DNA of 64,000 nucleotides from Marinilabilia salmonicolor (GTDB lineage Bacteria; Bacteroidota; Bacteroidia; Bacteroidales; Marinilabiliaceae), in contig NZ_PVTS01000005.1 of assembly GCF_003003035.1 (NCBI RefSeq), positions 124,001-188,000 of the forward strand. The letters are read 5' to 3'. The notes beneath the pieces are model-generated. The model saw only the letters and a list, made by a program, of their open reading frames with translations, was not told where the DNA came from and did not search any database. The translations under genes and the position numbers were made by a program. Positions 1 through 8,299 of this stretch are shown in pieces. The stretch's first letter is position 1. Each line of letters begins with the position of its first letter.

Positions 1-1
1 A

Positions 2-838
2 GTAAAAGTGGTTCTCGGATTTTTGGAATTGGCATTTGCCTTTAAGTTTCTGAGCATTACCGATATGGTATGGGGATTGCATGTGTTGGAGCGTGAGGTG
101 TTTATCGCAATATGGATCGCTATTTTTGGTGCTCTGGGATTCTATCTGATGGGAAAAATCAGGTTGCCACACGATTCACCAATGGATCATTTACCGGTTT
201 CACGGATGATGCTCGGCCTGGTGGTCTTTGCATTTACCATTTATATGATTCCTGGTCTTTGGGGGGCTCCGGTGAACCTGATAAGCGGATTTCCGCCGCC
301 AAATAATTATGCCGAATCCCCTTATGGGGTGGGCAATAAAGCTCCCGGTTCAGGAGGGGGAGCTACTGCTCCTTTGAGTGAAGATATGCATCTGGGGCCA
401 CAGGGAATCCCTGCTTTTGATGATTATGAAAAGGCACTGGCATATGCAAAAGAGGTAAATAAACCCCTTTTGCTGGACTTTACCGGAAAAGGTTGTACCA
501 ATTGCCGGAAGATGGAAGATGCCGTTTGGTCAGATCCTGCCGTGAAAGAGATGATTGCCAATGACTATGTATTGACCTCTCTTTATGTGGATTTCCGGGA
601 GAAACTACCCGAAGAAGAACAGTATGTTTCATCCGTTACCGGTAAGAAGATCAGAACCATTGGAAATAAATGGAGCGATTTTCAGATCTCCCGTTTCCAA
701 CGAAATAGTCAGCCCCATTATGTTATTCTTGGACATGATGAACAGCCTTTGGTAGAGGAGAGAGGTTATGATACAGATATCAAGGCCTATACCGATTGGT
801 TGAAGTCGGGACTGGACGCCTTCAGGGACAGAGAATAA
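2..838 (+). CDS. dsbD: DsbD-type thiol:disulfide interchange protein, C-terminal part (5' end outside window)
   Basis: The frame is open from base 2, so the N-terminus lies outside the window. What is visible is the end of a membrane electron-transfer domain: hydrophobic segments at about residues 1-20, 30-48 and 67-86 of the visible part. A Gly/Ala-rich linker follows, then a periplasmic thioredoxin-like domain (about 135-270) with the active-site CxxC in KGCTNCRKME. DsbD proteins move reducing power from cytoplasmic thioredoxin across the inner membrane to periplasmic thiol proteins. The same architecture serves cytochrome c maturation, so the physiological partner is not determined. A strong hairpin lies 45 bases downstream. 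Confidence 0.85.
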   Translation, partial: VKVVLGFLELAFAFKFLSITDMVWGLHVLEREVFIAIWIAIFGALGFYLMGKIRLPHDSPMDHLPVSRMMLGLVVFAFTIYMIPGLWGAPVNLISGFPPPNNYAESPYGVGNKAPGSGGGATAPLSEDMHLGPQGIPAFDDYEKALAYAKEVNKPLLLDFTGKGCTNCRKMEDAVWSDPAVKEMIANDYVLTSLYVDFREKLPEEEQYVSSVTGKKIRTIGNKWSDFQISRFQRNSQPHYVILGHDEQPLVEERGYDTDIKAYTDWLKSGLDAFRDRE

Positions 839-882
839 AATGTTTGAGGTTTAATCGCAACTTTACTTTAATAAATTCATGA

Positions 883-925
883 GCAGAGGCTTGATTTTCG
901 GCTGTGCCGAAAGTCAACCCTCTGC
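883..925. other. Long hairpin downstream of dsbD
   Basis: Arms GCAGAGGcTTGA... and ...TCAAcCCTCTGC form a stem of about 19 pairs with one C-C mismatch and a 5-base loop. Neither strand carries a T-run after the stem, so it is not a classical intrinsic terminator. It may stabilise the dsbD mRNA 3' end or be a repeat remnant. Confidence 0.5.
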
Positions 926-1075
926 TGCATGTTGTCCATTTACAAAAGCAAAAGAGTTCATTAATCTACACTAACTTATTGTTGGTAAAAATAAACTTTA
1001 CCTTGGTTTTTTATTCCTTTAGCTTTGACGGATAAAGTAGATGTACTTTGAATCTGACCAAAATCTGTCCAAAGA

Positions 1076-2401
1076 ATGAGGAAAATCCTGTTTGTTATTG
1101 TTATATCAGTGTTTGTGTGTATTTCTGCTAACGCACAACAAATTGACTTCTACAACCTCGAAGAAGAACAAATTTATAATCCTGCCAGGAAATACAATAC
1201 CTGGTCACTGACAGCAGGCATCGGTCCCGTTGTTTATTATACAGATGTGGTTGATTATTCCGTGTTTCCTTCTCAAAACTGGAAATTCGGTCCTTCGCTT
1301 CTTGTCAGTAAACAGTTAGGGCGCCCCTGGTCTGTGGATGCACAGTTTCTTATGGCTGACATGTACGGGGAGAAAAATTCCCGCTTTTTTGAAGGCGATT
1401 TCTACGATTTGACGCTCAACCTTAATGTGAGTATCAACCAGTTGGTTTTGTTTGGTCCCATTCGTGATCGATTGAATATTTATGGTAAAATAGGTTTGGG
1501 GGTTAATTATTTCAGGGCCCGCCAACGGAATATTGAAACGGGTGAATGGATAACCGTTGGAGATGTGCATGGTGGAACTCCGGGATATCCGCGACCCTAT
1601 GGCTGGTCTGATGATGATTTTCTTGCCATTGGGTATGAAAAGGACAACCCGGAGGAGAAAACCGACAGGGGTAGTGAAATGGTTATTCCTATCGGCCTAG
1701 GAATCGATTACCGGATCAATAAAAGCTTCGACCTTGGATTTGAATTGATGTTGAGAAATCTCAGTCAGGATAACCTGGATGTAAATCTTACCGGGGCAGA
1801 TAACGATTCCTATATGTCCACCGCGGTAACTGTTACATACAAAATTGGTAAAAAAGACAAACGTCATGCCTTGTGGACTTACAAGGACTTTAATATGGGG
1901 TGGCAGCGGGATCGAAGAGTGGATCCCAATGCGCAGAAACTGGACTCACTGCGTCAGCGTTTGGAGGAAATTGCTGCTACGGATTCTTCCGTTACAGATA
2001 CAACATTTATTTATCAGGAGAAAATCGAGCATAGGAAGATTCTTGCAGCTTCCGTATTCTTTGATTTTGATAAATCGGCCATAAAACCGGATGCTCACAA
2101 GGTTATTGCTATTGTTGCGCGTTTTATGAAGGAACATCCTGATGAGAAGATTCTTGTGCAGGGATACTGTGATGAAAGGGGAGCAGATGATTATAATGTC
2201 AGACTAAGCCAAAGGCGTTGCGATGCTGTTATGGATGTGCTGGTAAATGATTATGGTCTGGACGAAAACAGAATCACCACTGAGCCCAACGGAGAGGGTA
2301 AGTTACTCTCAGATACTAAAAAACTTGCACCACGAGGAGTGCATATGGTTAACCGAAGGGTTGATATTTTTGTTGTCAGGGAATCGAATATTGAAGAATG
2401 A
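1076..2401 (+). CDS. OmpA-family outer membrane protein (first of a tandem pair)
   Basis: The 441-residue protein has a signal peptide (about 1-20, ending ANAQ), an N-terminal beta-barrel-like region with alternating aromatic strands (about 40-265), a short linker, and an OmpA C-terminal peptidoglycan-binding domain (about 325-437). That domain shows FFDFDKSAIKP, the TDxxG-like YCDERG and the LSQRR helix typical of OmpA/Pal folds. The barrel sits in the outer membrane while the C-terminal domain holds the cell wall. The next gene is a diverged paralogue whose open frame overlaps this stop by an ATGA, suggesting a co-transcribed tandem duplication. No specific function is known for this pair. 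Confidence 0.85.
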   Translation: MRKILFVIVISVFVCISANAQQIDFYNLEEEQIYNPARKYNTWSLTAGIGPVVYYTDVVDYSVFPSQNWKFGPSLLVSKQLGRPWSVDAQFLMADMYGEKNSRFFEGDFYDLTLNLNVSINQLVLFGPIRDRLNIYGKIGLGVNYFRARQRNIETGEWITVGDVHGGTPGYPRPYGWSDDDFLAIGYEKDNPEEKTDRGSEMVIPIGLGIDYRINKSFDLGFELMLRNLSQDNLDVNLTGADNDSYMSTAVTVTYKIGKKDKRHALWTYKDFNMGWQRDRRVDPNAQKLDSLRQRLEEIAATDSSVTDTTFIYQEKIEHRKILAASVFFDFDKSAIKPDAHKVIAIVARFMKEHPDEKILVQGYCDERGADDYNVRLSQRRCDAVMDVLVNDYGLDENRITTEPNGEGKLLSDTKKLAPRGVHMVNRRVDIFVVRESNIEE

Positions 2402-2442
2402 AGCTTCACCTTGCTCGGTCACTAAAGTTAAATCACCAGTTC

Positions 2443-3729
2443 ATGAGAATTATCGGAATTATTGCATTTATATTTTTTACCACATTTGTTGCAGAATCTC
2501 AGAACAGACGCGATTCGGTGTTTGTTTTGACTCCGGATATGATATTCTCTTTCGGACAAAGCTATAACTCCTGGTCTGTAGGTGCAGGTTTTGGTCCGGT
2601 TTTCATGTATGCCGATCAAAGTGGGTACAGTATGTTTCCGGACAAGGAAATCGACTTTGGCCCCTCTTTACAGATTACAAAGCATCTGGTCCCGGCTTTT
2701 GCTTTCGAAATGCAGTATTTGCAAAGCGATATGTTTGGACAAGAGGGCGCTTATGGTTTTCGCGGAGACCTGATGGATATATCCATCAACGGAATTGCCA
2801 TTATAAACCAGATGTCGGCACGTCCGGGGCCTGTTAATGATAAGTGGAATTACTATCTGAAAATAGGGGTAGGAGCCACTCTTTTCAGGAGTCGTTTATT
2901 CTCCGTTGGAACCGGAGATGTGGTACAGAGAAGTCAGTTATACGACAGTTCAAACCCCGATTATGTGGTGTTGGGGTATGATGTGAAAGATCCCGATAAG
3001 AAAACCTCGAGGGCCGTTGATATCGTTTTACCTATTGGTGCAGGCCTGATGTATCGCATCAATAACCGGTTTGATGTGGGAGTAGAAAGTGTGTTGCGCT
3101 TTTCGGCATCCGATCGGCTGGACAACATTCTCACAGGGGCAACCAATGACAGGTATCTTTACACCTCCCTTAATGTCAGCTATAAATTTGGAGATAAGGA
3201 TCAACGGCATATGCGTTGGACCTACCGTGCCGAGGGGATGGATATGTTCGGAAGGCCTCAGGAGGATCCCTTGACAGATGAGATTCGTCAGCTGGAAGAA
3301 GATATTGATATTTATGAAGCAAATCGTCCTGTGGACAAGGATTCGGTGGTAATTACAGAAACCCTGAGAGTTATTTATGATCAATACAATGTCAAAACCA
3401 TCTTCTTTCCATCCGGTGTGTTTCGCCGGTTTAGTCCTGCAGACCAATTGTTGATGGGACGGATTGCGGTGGAGTTGAATAATAATCCTGACAAAACATT
3501 GACACTCTACGGATACTCAGATACCGACGGAGAAGCCGAAGACAATCTGGAACTAAGTCGTGAGAGGTGTCTGGCTGTGAAAGAGTTTTTTGTGCATGAT
3601 CTTGGGATGGAGCCCGGCAGAATAAATATTGTTCCGGTGGGAGAGGAAGACCCGCTTTCGCCGGTAAGTGAATTATCGCCCCGTGGATTAAAAATGGCCA
3701 ACCGACGTGTGGATTTGGTAATCGAATAA
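2443..3729 (+). CDS. OmpA-family outer membrane protein (second of a tandem pair)
   Basis: This is a paralogue of the preceding gene with the same barrel-linker-OmpA layout; the linker holds acidic residues and the last ~110 residues are the OmpA domain (YSDTDG, LSRERC). I place the start at 2443 because the protein then begins MRIIGIIAFIFF, a proper signal peptide. The in-frame ATG at 2398, which overlaps the upstream stop codon, would add 15 residues of charged leader before it, but would allow translational coupling. The OmpA domain is more diverged than in the first copy (FFPSGVFRRFSP replaces the usual FDFDKS), so peptidoglycan binding may differ. Confidence 0.82.
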   Translation: MRIIGIIAFIFFTTFVAESQNRRDSVFVLTPDMIFSFGQSYNSWSVGAGFGPVFMYADQSGYSMFPDKEIDFGPSLQITKHLVPAFAFEMQYLQSDMFGQEGAYGFRGDLMDISINGIAIINQMSARPGPVNDKWNYYLKIGVGATLFRSRLFSVGTGDVVQRSQLYDSSNPDYVVLGYDVKDPDKKTSRAVDIVLPIGAGLMYRINNRFDVGVESVLRFSASDRLDNILTGATNDRYLYTSLNVSYKFGDKDQRHMRWTYRAEGMDMFGRPQEDPLTDEIRQLEEDIDIYEANRPVDKDSVVITETLRVIYDQYNVKTIFFPSGVFRRFSPADQLLMGRIAVELNNNPDKTLTLYGYSDTDGEAEDNLELSRERCLAVKEFFVHDLGMEPGRINIVPVGEEDPLSPVSELSPRGLKMANRRVDLVIE

Positions 3730-4287
3730 TTCGGGACAATTGGTTGTTGCATATAAGACAAAAATGTCTTAAATTGGCGCTACGTTCTTTTATGTGAAAC
3801 CTGAAAGCTGACAAACAGACTTTCAAAAAACCTTTTGCTTATGGTGAGATTTGAAAAGTTGTATTGCAGAAAAAGGCTTTTTGACCGAGACTTTCTTTAT
3901 GGGGTTTCCCAAAATAGCGGGTTTGTGAAAGATCCGGAAGCATTTTTTTCAGGACCTGCGGAGAATTCTTCTTCCGACAGAGAGATGGATGAAGATACTT
4001 GTAGGGGAACAGATGAGGAAACTGTATTGTAGAACTGTTGTTGGACATTGCCTGAATTTCAGGTATGGTCCAACTTTTTTTATCTTTCCAAATGATCTGT
4101 TTTTATATCCACAATAGTCCGTTAAGGTTTTTCAAGGCTCTGGAAAATTAAGGTTTTATGTTCGAAGGAGCGTTTTCTGTAAGGAGTATAATACCAGTGT
4201 TGTATGATTTTTCTAACCTCCAACCTCTAACCCTTAAAAACCCAACGATCTATTATTTCCCTTTCAGCTGCATTAAATAATTTTTTT
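3730..4287. other. Gap between ompA pair and DCC gene; holds an orphan terminator
   Basis: No convincing protein gene is visible. There is a perfect 7-bp hairpin TAAGACA/TGTCTTA at 3754-3771 and a strong terminator at 4037-4081. A 65-codon frame (3835-4032, plus) ends just before that terminator, but its composition is not clearly protein-like. Bases 4200-4245 carry a CTAACCTCCAACCTCTAACC pyrimidine-rich tract similar to tracts at other gene borders in the window. Confidence 0.5.
4037..4081 (+). terminator. Rho-independent terminator, no obvious upstream gene
   Basis: GTTGGAC (4040-4046) pairs with GTCCAAC (4068-4074), with an inner CCTG/CAGG stem, followed by seven T. It lies 310 bases after the second ompA gene, so it may end a long 3' UTR, a small gene, or a small RNA from the 3835-4032 region. 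Confidence 0.8.
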
Positions 4288-4656
4288 TTGATGATTGTTC
4301 TTTTTGATGGTTTTTGTGTTTTATGTAGTGGTTTTGCCCGTTGGCTCAAACATCAGTATGAGGGCAAGGTTCAGCTTAAAGCCATGCAGTCAGATGAGGG
4401 ACAGGAACTTATGAAGAAGCATGGCTATCCCGCCGATGATCCGGATGAGGTGGTGGTGGTTGACGGGCAGACTTCTATGTCTGGAGCTTCAGCTGTGTTG
4501 TATATTTTGAAAAACGGAGGGCGACTTTCACGGTTTTTCAATTTTCTGCTAAGGGGGCTTCCGAAATCGTGGATTAGAGCCATCTACAGGGTTGTGGCCA
4601 ATAACAGATATAAGTGGTTTGGCCGTCGTGATTCCTGTACTTTTATTCCGGATTAA
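4288..4656 (+). CDS. Thiol-disulfide oxidoreductase, DCC family (DUF393)
   Basis: The 122-residue protein begins with the family signature DGFCVLCSGFARWL: a conserved Asp followed by CxxC at residues 11 and 14, the predicted redox motif. The length fits the family (about 110-140). An Arg/Lys-rich C-terminus ends RRDSCTFIP, as expected. Members resemble YuxK and are assumed to be thioredoxin-fold redox proteins of unknown substrate. Two adjacent ATG codons (4288, 4291) are possible starts. The stop overlaps the end of the convergent DUF4924 gene by 14 bases. Confidence 0.88.
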   Translation: MMIVLFDGFCVLCSGFARWLKHQYEGKVQLKAMQSDEGQELMKKHGYPADDPDEVVVVDGQTSMSGASAVLYILKNGGRLSRFFNFLLRGLPKSWIRAIYRVVANNRYKWFGRRDSCTFIPD

Positions 4657-5188
4657 GTTCTCCTTTTTGATCTTCCCGGTATTTCGCAGAGAGCATGGAA
4701 AGGGTCTTTCCAAATACTTTTAAAGCTTCGTTGGTTCCCTCTGATATCTCTTTTCCTTGTAATTTCAATACAAACGCATTGTACATGGCAGCAAGCATTA
4801 GCTCTATGTCATGTTCGGGTCGGGGCTGCATTTTCTCTTCCAGTTCTTTAATCAGTGGAACTGCTTTCATGAATTGATGCTGATACCCCACCTCTTTTTT
4901 TGAATGCATCAGGGTGATGTGTAGCCGGTTCATGTCATTTACGGTATTGGTAATCACCTGAAGATGCCCCGACTCTTCTTTCTTCTCGTTTTGCATCATT
5001 ACCACAAGGTTCTCATACCACTCTTCCAGTTCTTTTTTGACATCTTCGGGCTGCTCATATTGCTTTATTATGGTTTCCCTGATGGTGTTCATATCGAGTT
5101 TGGAAGCTCTCAAAAGATCTTCGATTTGCCACATGTAGAGAACGTATCCCGCGATGTCACTGTTTTTTTTGTGTCTTGATACAATCAT
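4643..5188 (-). CDS. DUF4924 family protein
   Basis: The 181-residue, mostly helical, charged cytoplasmic protein has no signal peptide. The N-terminal IAGYVLYMWQIEDLLRA stretch is what I recall as the hallmark of DUF4924, a family found in Bacteroidota. No enzymatic motif is visible and the function is unknown. It is the last gene of a minus-strand series (pth, hslR, this gene), with 21 bases to hslR, which suggests co-transcription. Its 3' end overlaps the convergent DCC gene. Confidence 0.75.
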   Translation of the reverse strand: MIVSRHKKNSDIAGYVLYMWQIEDLLRASKLDMNTIRETIIKQYEQPEDVKKELEEWYENLVVMMQNEKKEESGHLQVITNTVNDMNRLHITLMHSKKEVGYQHQFMKAVPLIKELEEKMQPRPEHDIELMLAAMYNAFVLKLQGKEISEGTNEALKVFGKTLSMLSAKYREDQKGELNPE

Positions 5189-5209
5189 AATATGAAAGAA
5201 ATATGGAGT

Positions 5210-5599
5210 CTAACTAAAATCGTTTTTTAAATTGTCAAGGTCACGACGATCTTTTTTCGTAGGACGTCCTGTGCCCTTAGGTCGGCTGAGTTTTTGCGTC
5301 ATTCTGGCCATGTCCAGGAGGTCCAGTTCCTCTTTGGGAGTAATGTCTTCCAGAAAATCCGAAACCAGTTTGGCTCCCATGCGTTTTTCTGATAAATCCA
5401 GCACACGGTAGGTTTTAACGGCAGGAGGAACTTTTATGGATATCTGATCTTCCCGACGAATCATGCGTGACGATTTTACCGGCTGTTCGTCAATGGTAAC
5501 TCTTCCTTTTTTGCAGGCCTCTGCAGCCAGACTACGGGTTTTAAACAATCTTACGGCCCACAAGTATTTATCTATTCGTACGCTTTCAGTTTTGTTCAT
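5210..5599 (-). CDS. hslR: S4-domain RNA-binding protein, Hsp15-like
   Basis: The 129-residue protein carries an N-terminal S4 RNA-binding fold (about residues 7-65: VRIDKYLWAVRLFKTRSLAAEAC and GRVTID) and a basic, Lys/Arg-rich tail, the layout of Hsp15. In E. coli Hsp15 binds stalled 50S subunits carrying peptidyl-tRNA. Placement immediately after pth (six bases apart) fits, because Pth hydrolyses the peptidyl-tRNA such ribosomes release. Some Bacteroidota S4 proteins of this size may instead be RqcP-like; the sequence alone does not separate the two. Confidence 0.8.
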   Translation of the reverse strand: MNKTESVRIDKYLWAVRLFKTRSLAAEACKKGRVTIDEQPVKSSRMIRREDQISIKVPPAVKTYRVLDLSEKRMGAKLVSDFLEDITPKEELDLLDMARMTQKLSRPKGTGRPTKKDRRDLDNLKNDFS

Positions 5600-5605
5600 G
5601 ATCGT

Positions 5606-6232
5606 TTATTTATTGTTGTACTGACTCATGGTTTGAGCCAGTCCAATGGTGCCAAAACCTTTTATGATCTCAATGGCTTTGTCAATTCTTTCAGGTAATG
5701 CTGCATCTTCCTCCCGATCCCAGGTTCCCAATACATAGTCAATCTGACGTCCCCGGGAATAGTTGTCTCCAATGCCAAATCTGAGTCTCGCATACTGATT
5801 GTGTCCCAAAATCTGGTTGATGTTTTTGAGACCATTGTGTCCGGCATCACTTCCTTTGGCTTTAAGCCTGAGGGTGCCGAACGGCAACGCGAGATCATCC
5901 AAAACCACCAGCAATCTTTCTGCCGGAATTTTTTCCTGTTTCATCCAGTAATTGATCGCTTTTCCGCTAAGATTGACATATGTGGAGGGTTTCAGCAATA
6001 CGAATGTACGGCCTTTGAATTTGTATTCTGCCACATTGCCATAACGACGGTCTTCAAATTCCAGACGTTCCTGTTTTGCCAGTTCGTCCAATACGTCAAA
6101 TCCGATATTGTGGCGGGTATGCTCATATTCCCGGCCAATGTTTCCAAGTCCTGCAATTAAATACTTCACGGTGTTGTCCGATTCTTTTCCTGCCGGTTGC
6201 AGCAGTTGTTTTATCTTTTCAAAAAGCCCCAT
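5606..6232 (-). CDS. pth: Peptidyl-tRNA hydrolase
   Basis: The 208-residue enzyme hydrolyses the ester bond of peptidyl-tRNA released from ribosomes, recycling tRNA. The core begins at YLIAGLGNIGREYEHTRHNIGF, holding the conserved Asn of GLGN and the catalytic His of TRHNIG. LLVVLDDLALPFG and GSDAGHNGLKNI are also family motifs. I start it at the ATG giving MGLFEKIKQLL (6232). A further 21 in-frame upstream codons look non-conserved, and the ~20-residue helical leader before the catalytic core is longer than in E. coli Pth. It is the first gene of a likely pth-hslR-DUF4924 operon. Confidence 0.92.
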   Translation of the reverse strand: MGLFEKIKQLLQPAGKESDNTVKYLIAGLGNIGREYEHTRHNIGFDVLDELAKQERLEFEDRRYGNVAEYKFKGRTFVLLKPSTYVNLSGKAINYWMKQEKIPAERLLVVLDDLALPFGTLRLKAKGSDAGHNGLKNINQILGHNQYARLRFGIGDNYSRGRQIDYVLGTWDREEDAALPERIDKAIEIIKGFGTIGLAQTMSQYNNK

Positions 6233-6300
6233 TCTTATTTTACTTTTTATGTGTGCCATCGCTAAATCATCGGGTATTGAATTCCCGGCAACCACAATTT

Positions 6301-6348
6301 ATTAACCGGCGACCGGTTTGAATCCTTCATTTTATGAAACCGGTTAAT
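6301..6348 (-). promoter_or_regulatory. Overlapping inverted repeats in the pth leader
   Basis: AAACCGGTTAAT (6337-6348) can pair either with ATTAACCGG (6301-6309) or with CCGGTTT (6313-6319), giving two mutually exclusive stems 69 or more bases before the pth start. Whether this is an attenuator-like leader or only a palindromic site is not known. Confidence 0.35.
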
Positions 6349-6403
6349 GATTCCTGATGTTGAAAAATGTCAGGCGGCTAAACTTCACAACATTATTTGT
6401 GTG

Positions 6404-6411
6404 CAAAAGTA
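6404..6411 (-). promoter_or_regulatory. Bacteroidota -7 element TACTTTTG (pth operon)
   Basis: On the minus strand the octamer matches TAnnTTTG. It lies about 170 bases before the pth start. No clear TTTG -33 element is visible at the usual distance, and a remnant of the dispersed element starts 27 bases upstream. Confidence 0.4.
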
Positions 6412-6437
6412 AGATTTTTAAATCAGGGACAGATAGG

Positions 6438-6505
6438 TAGTGCCTATCCATAAACATAAACTAAACAAAATTTGTTTTTTGTCCTGTTTCTGGTCAGAAA
6501 CTTTG
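6438..6505 (-). mobile_element. Dispersed MITE-like element, copy A (one end only)
   Basis: TAGTGCCTATCCATAAAC followed by CTAAACAAAATTTG and CTGTTTCTGGTCAGAAA matches the reverse complement of the right half of copy B (14871-15031). The other half, including the internal hairpin, is missing. It lies between rplY and pth. Confidence 0.75.
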
Positions 6506-6518
6506 TCGTGCTGAAACA

Positions 6519-6552
6519 CAAAAACCCCCATATGTAGATATGGAGGTTTTTT
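6519..6552 (-). terminator. Rho-independent terminator of rplY
   Basis: AAAACCCCCATAT (6521-6533) and ATATGGAGGTTTT (6538-6550) form a long stem with loop GTAG. Read on the minus strand it ends in a T-run, 16 bases after the rplY stop. Confidence 0.85.
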
Positions 6553-6568
6553 AAATATGGTTGAAAAA

Positions 6569-7144
6569 CTACTCTTCTCCAGTGGTTCCTGCAGCGCGGG
6601 CAGCTCTTGTTAGCTTAACAGAAACAACCACCTGGTTTTTGTTGTTAAGCAGTTCAATATTTTCGAAGTCGAGCTCTCCAACTTTAAGACCTTTGCCAAG
6701 TCCAAGTTTGGTAATGTCGATTTCAAGTTGCGCGGGAAGGTCTTTAGCCAAACCTTTCACTTTCAGCTTGCGCTTCTCGATGGTCAGTTTACCACCGGCT
6801 TTAACACCTGCTGCCAGTCCTTTTACCTTAACAGGAATTTCAATAACCACAGGCTTATCTTCAAATAACTGAAGGAAATCCACATGAATGGCATCGTCAG
6901 TTACCGGATGATATTGTACGTCCTGGATTACAGCATCATGAACAGTTCCGTCAATGTTCAATTTTACAAGGTGAACATCGGGAGTGTAAATCAGCTTGTT
7001 GAAGTCTTTCAGAAGCGCAGCAGCATGAAGCGTTTCTTTTCCACCATAAAGTACAAAAGGTACTTTTTCTTCGTTACGAAGTTGTTTGGTTGCTGTTTTT
7101 CCAAGATTGTCGCGCTTGGCAGCTTTTAGTTCAATTGTTTTCAT
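6569..7144 (-). CDS. rplY: 50S ribosomal protein L25/general stress protein Ctc
   Basis: The 191-residue protein binds 5S rRNA in the large subunit. The N-terminal L25 domain starts MKTIELKAAKRDNLGK with a typical VPFVLYGG loop; a C-terminal TL5/Ctc beta domain (about 100-180) makes it the long form. I begin at the ATG 7144 because the preceding nine in-frame codons are not conserved in the family. A purine-rich AAAGAG lies directly before that ATG. The C-terminus is Ala/Glu-rich (RAARAAGTTGEE). It is probably monocistronic: it has its own -7 element and terminator. Confidence 0.93.
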   Translation of the reverse strand: MKTIELKAAKRDNLGKTATKQLRNEEKVPFVLYGGKETLHAAALLKDFNKLIYTPDVHLVKLNIDGTVHDAVIQDVQYHPVTDDAIHVDFLQLFEDKPVVIEIPVKVKGLAAGVKAGGKLTIEKRKLKVKGLAKDLPAQLEIDITKLGLGKGLKVGELDFENIELLNNKNQVVVSVKLTRAARAAGTTGEE

Positions 7145-7230
7145 CTCTTTGTTTTTGAATGTGTTACTCAAAATTAAGATTGTAATGTGAAACCTTAATC
7201 TCCCATCACACTACGCCATTTTGGCGGGCG

Positions 7231-7238
7231 CAAAGGTA
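7231..7238 (-). promoter_or_regulatory. -7 element TACCTTTG (rplY)
   Basis: It matches TAnnTTTG on the minus strand, 87 bases before the rplY ATG and just behind the prs stop. No convincing -33 element is seen. Confidence 0.45.
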
Positions 7239-7242
7239 ATAA

Positions 7243-8181
7243 TTAAATTACAAATTGCGTACTAATAGATTGATAATTGTAAACTTTATCGATGGTGTCT
7301 GCAAATAACTGAGCTGCCGAGAGCACTTTTATTTTATCTGATCTTTTTCGTAAGGGAATAGAATCAGTTACAAATATTTCGCAAATGCTTGATTTCTCAA
7401 TATTTTCGTAAGCAGGACCGGAAAGAACCGCATGTGTTGCGAAGGCACGTACGCTGGTTGCACCTTGTTCAAGCATCATGTCGGCGGCCTTGGTAAGTGT
7501 ACCTGCCGTATCCACCATGTCGTCCACAATGATCACATTTTTTCCGGACACATCACCGATGATTCTCATTTCATCAACCACGTTGGCCTTTGATCGATGC
7601 TTGTGGCAAATAACCATGGGGGCATCCAGAAACTTGGCGTAGGTGTTGGCTCTTTTGGAACCTCCCACGTCGGGAGATGCAATCACCAGGTTTTCGAGAT
7701 TTAATTTGCGAATATGCGGGACAAAAATACCGCTTGCATACAGATGATCAACCGGGATGTCGAAGAATCCCTGAATCTGATCAGCGTGCAAATCCATGGT
7801 GATGATGCGATCAACGCCGGCGGTAGTCAGTAAATCAGCAACCAGCTTGGCTCCGATGGCCACTCTGGGTTTGTCTTTTCTGTCCTGACGGGCAAATCCA
7901 AAATAAGGCATTACTGCTACCAGTTTGTAAGCAGAAGCCCTTTTGGCGGCATCTATCATCATCAGCAACTCAAAAAGGTTGTCTGATGGCGGAAATGTGG
8001 ATTGAATCAGGAAAACATGCGACCCTCTTATGGTTTCTTCATAAGCAGTGGTGAATTCTCCGTCACTAAAGCGTGTCAGATTGATGTTTCCCAGTTCTCT
8101 TCCATTGCAAAGACTGATTTTTTCGGCAAGATAGCGGGTGTTGGTTCCCGAGAATAGTTTGATTGGTGCTTTAGGTGGCAT
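7243..8181 (-). CDS. prs: Ribose-phosphate pyrophosphokinase
   Basis: The 312-residue enzyme makes PRPP from ribose 5-phosphate and ATP, feeding purine, pyrimidine, His, Trp and NAD synthesis. Visible motifs are GRELGNINLTRFSDGE near the N-terminus, YFGFARQDRKDKPR (flexible ATP loop), the divalent-cation region ITMDLHADQIQGFFDIP, and the PRPP signature VIIVDDMVDTAGT. The length matches the family. It lies in a minus-strand run (engB, prs, rplY) but with gaps above 85 bases and separate promoter motifs. Confidence 0.95.
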   Translation of the reverse strand: MPPKAPIKLFSGTNTRYLAEKISLCNGRELGNINLTRFSDGEFTTAYEETIRGSHVFLIQSTFPPSDNLFELLMMIDAAKRASAYKLVAVMPYFGFARQDRKDKPRVAIGAKLVADLLTTAGVDRIITMDLHADQIQGFFDIPVDHLYASGIFVPHIRKLNLENLVIASPDVGGSKRANTYAKFLDAPMVICHKHRSKANVVDEMRIIGDVSGKNVIIVDDMVDTAGTLTKAADMMLEQGATSVRAFATHAVLSGPAYENIEKSSICEIFVTDSIPLRKRSDKIKVLSAAQLFADTIDKVYNYQSISTQFVI

Positions 8182-8226
8182 TTAAAGTCCTGTTTATCAG
8201 TTATATTCAGTAGCGAAATTTAATTG

Positions 8227-8234
8227 CAAAGGTA
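8227..8234 (-). promoter_or_regulatory. -7 element TACCTTTG (prs)
   Basis: It matches TAnnTTTG on the minus strand about 46 bases before the prs start. The same octamer precedes rplY. Confidence 0.45.
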
Positions 8235-8299
8235 AGAAATAATACCTGTTTAACGGTAAATTCTTACTAAAGTAACATATAATGTTTTAAAATTATAGT

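Noticed and set aside
3835-4032. 65-codon frame as a confident protein gene
   Set aside because: The composition is not clearly protein-like, no family resemblance or signal is visible; kept only as a possibility next to the orphan terminator.
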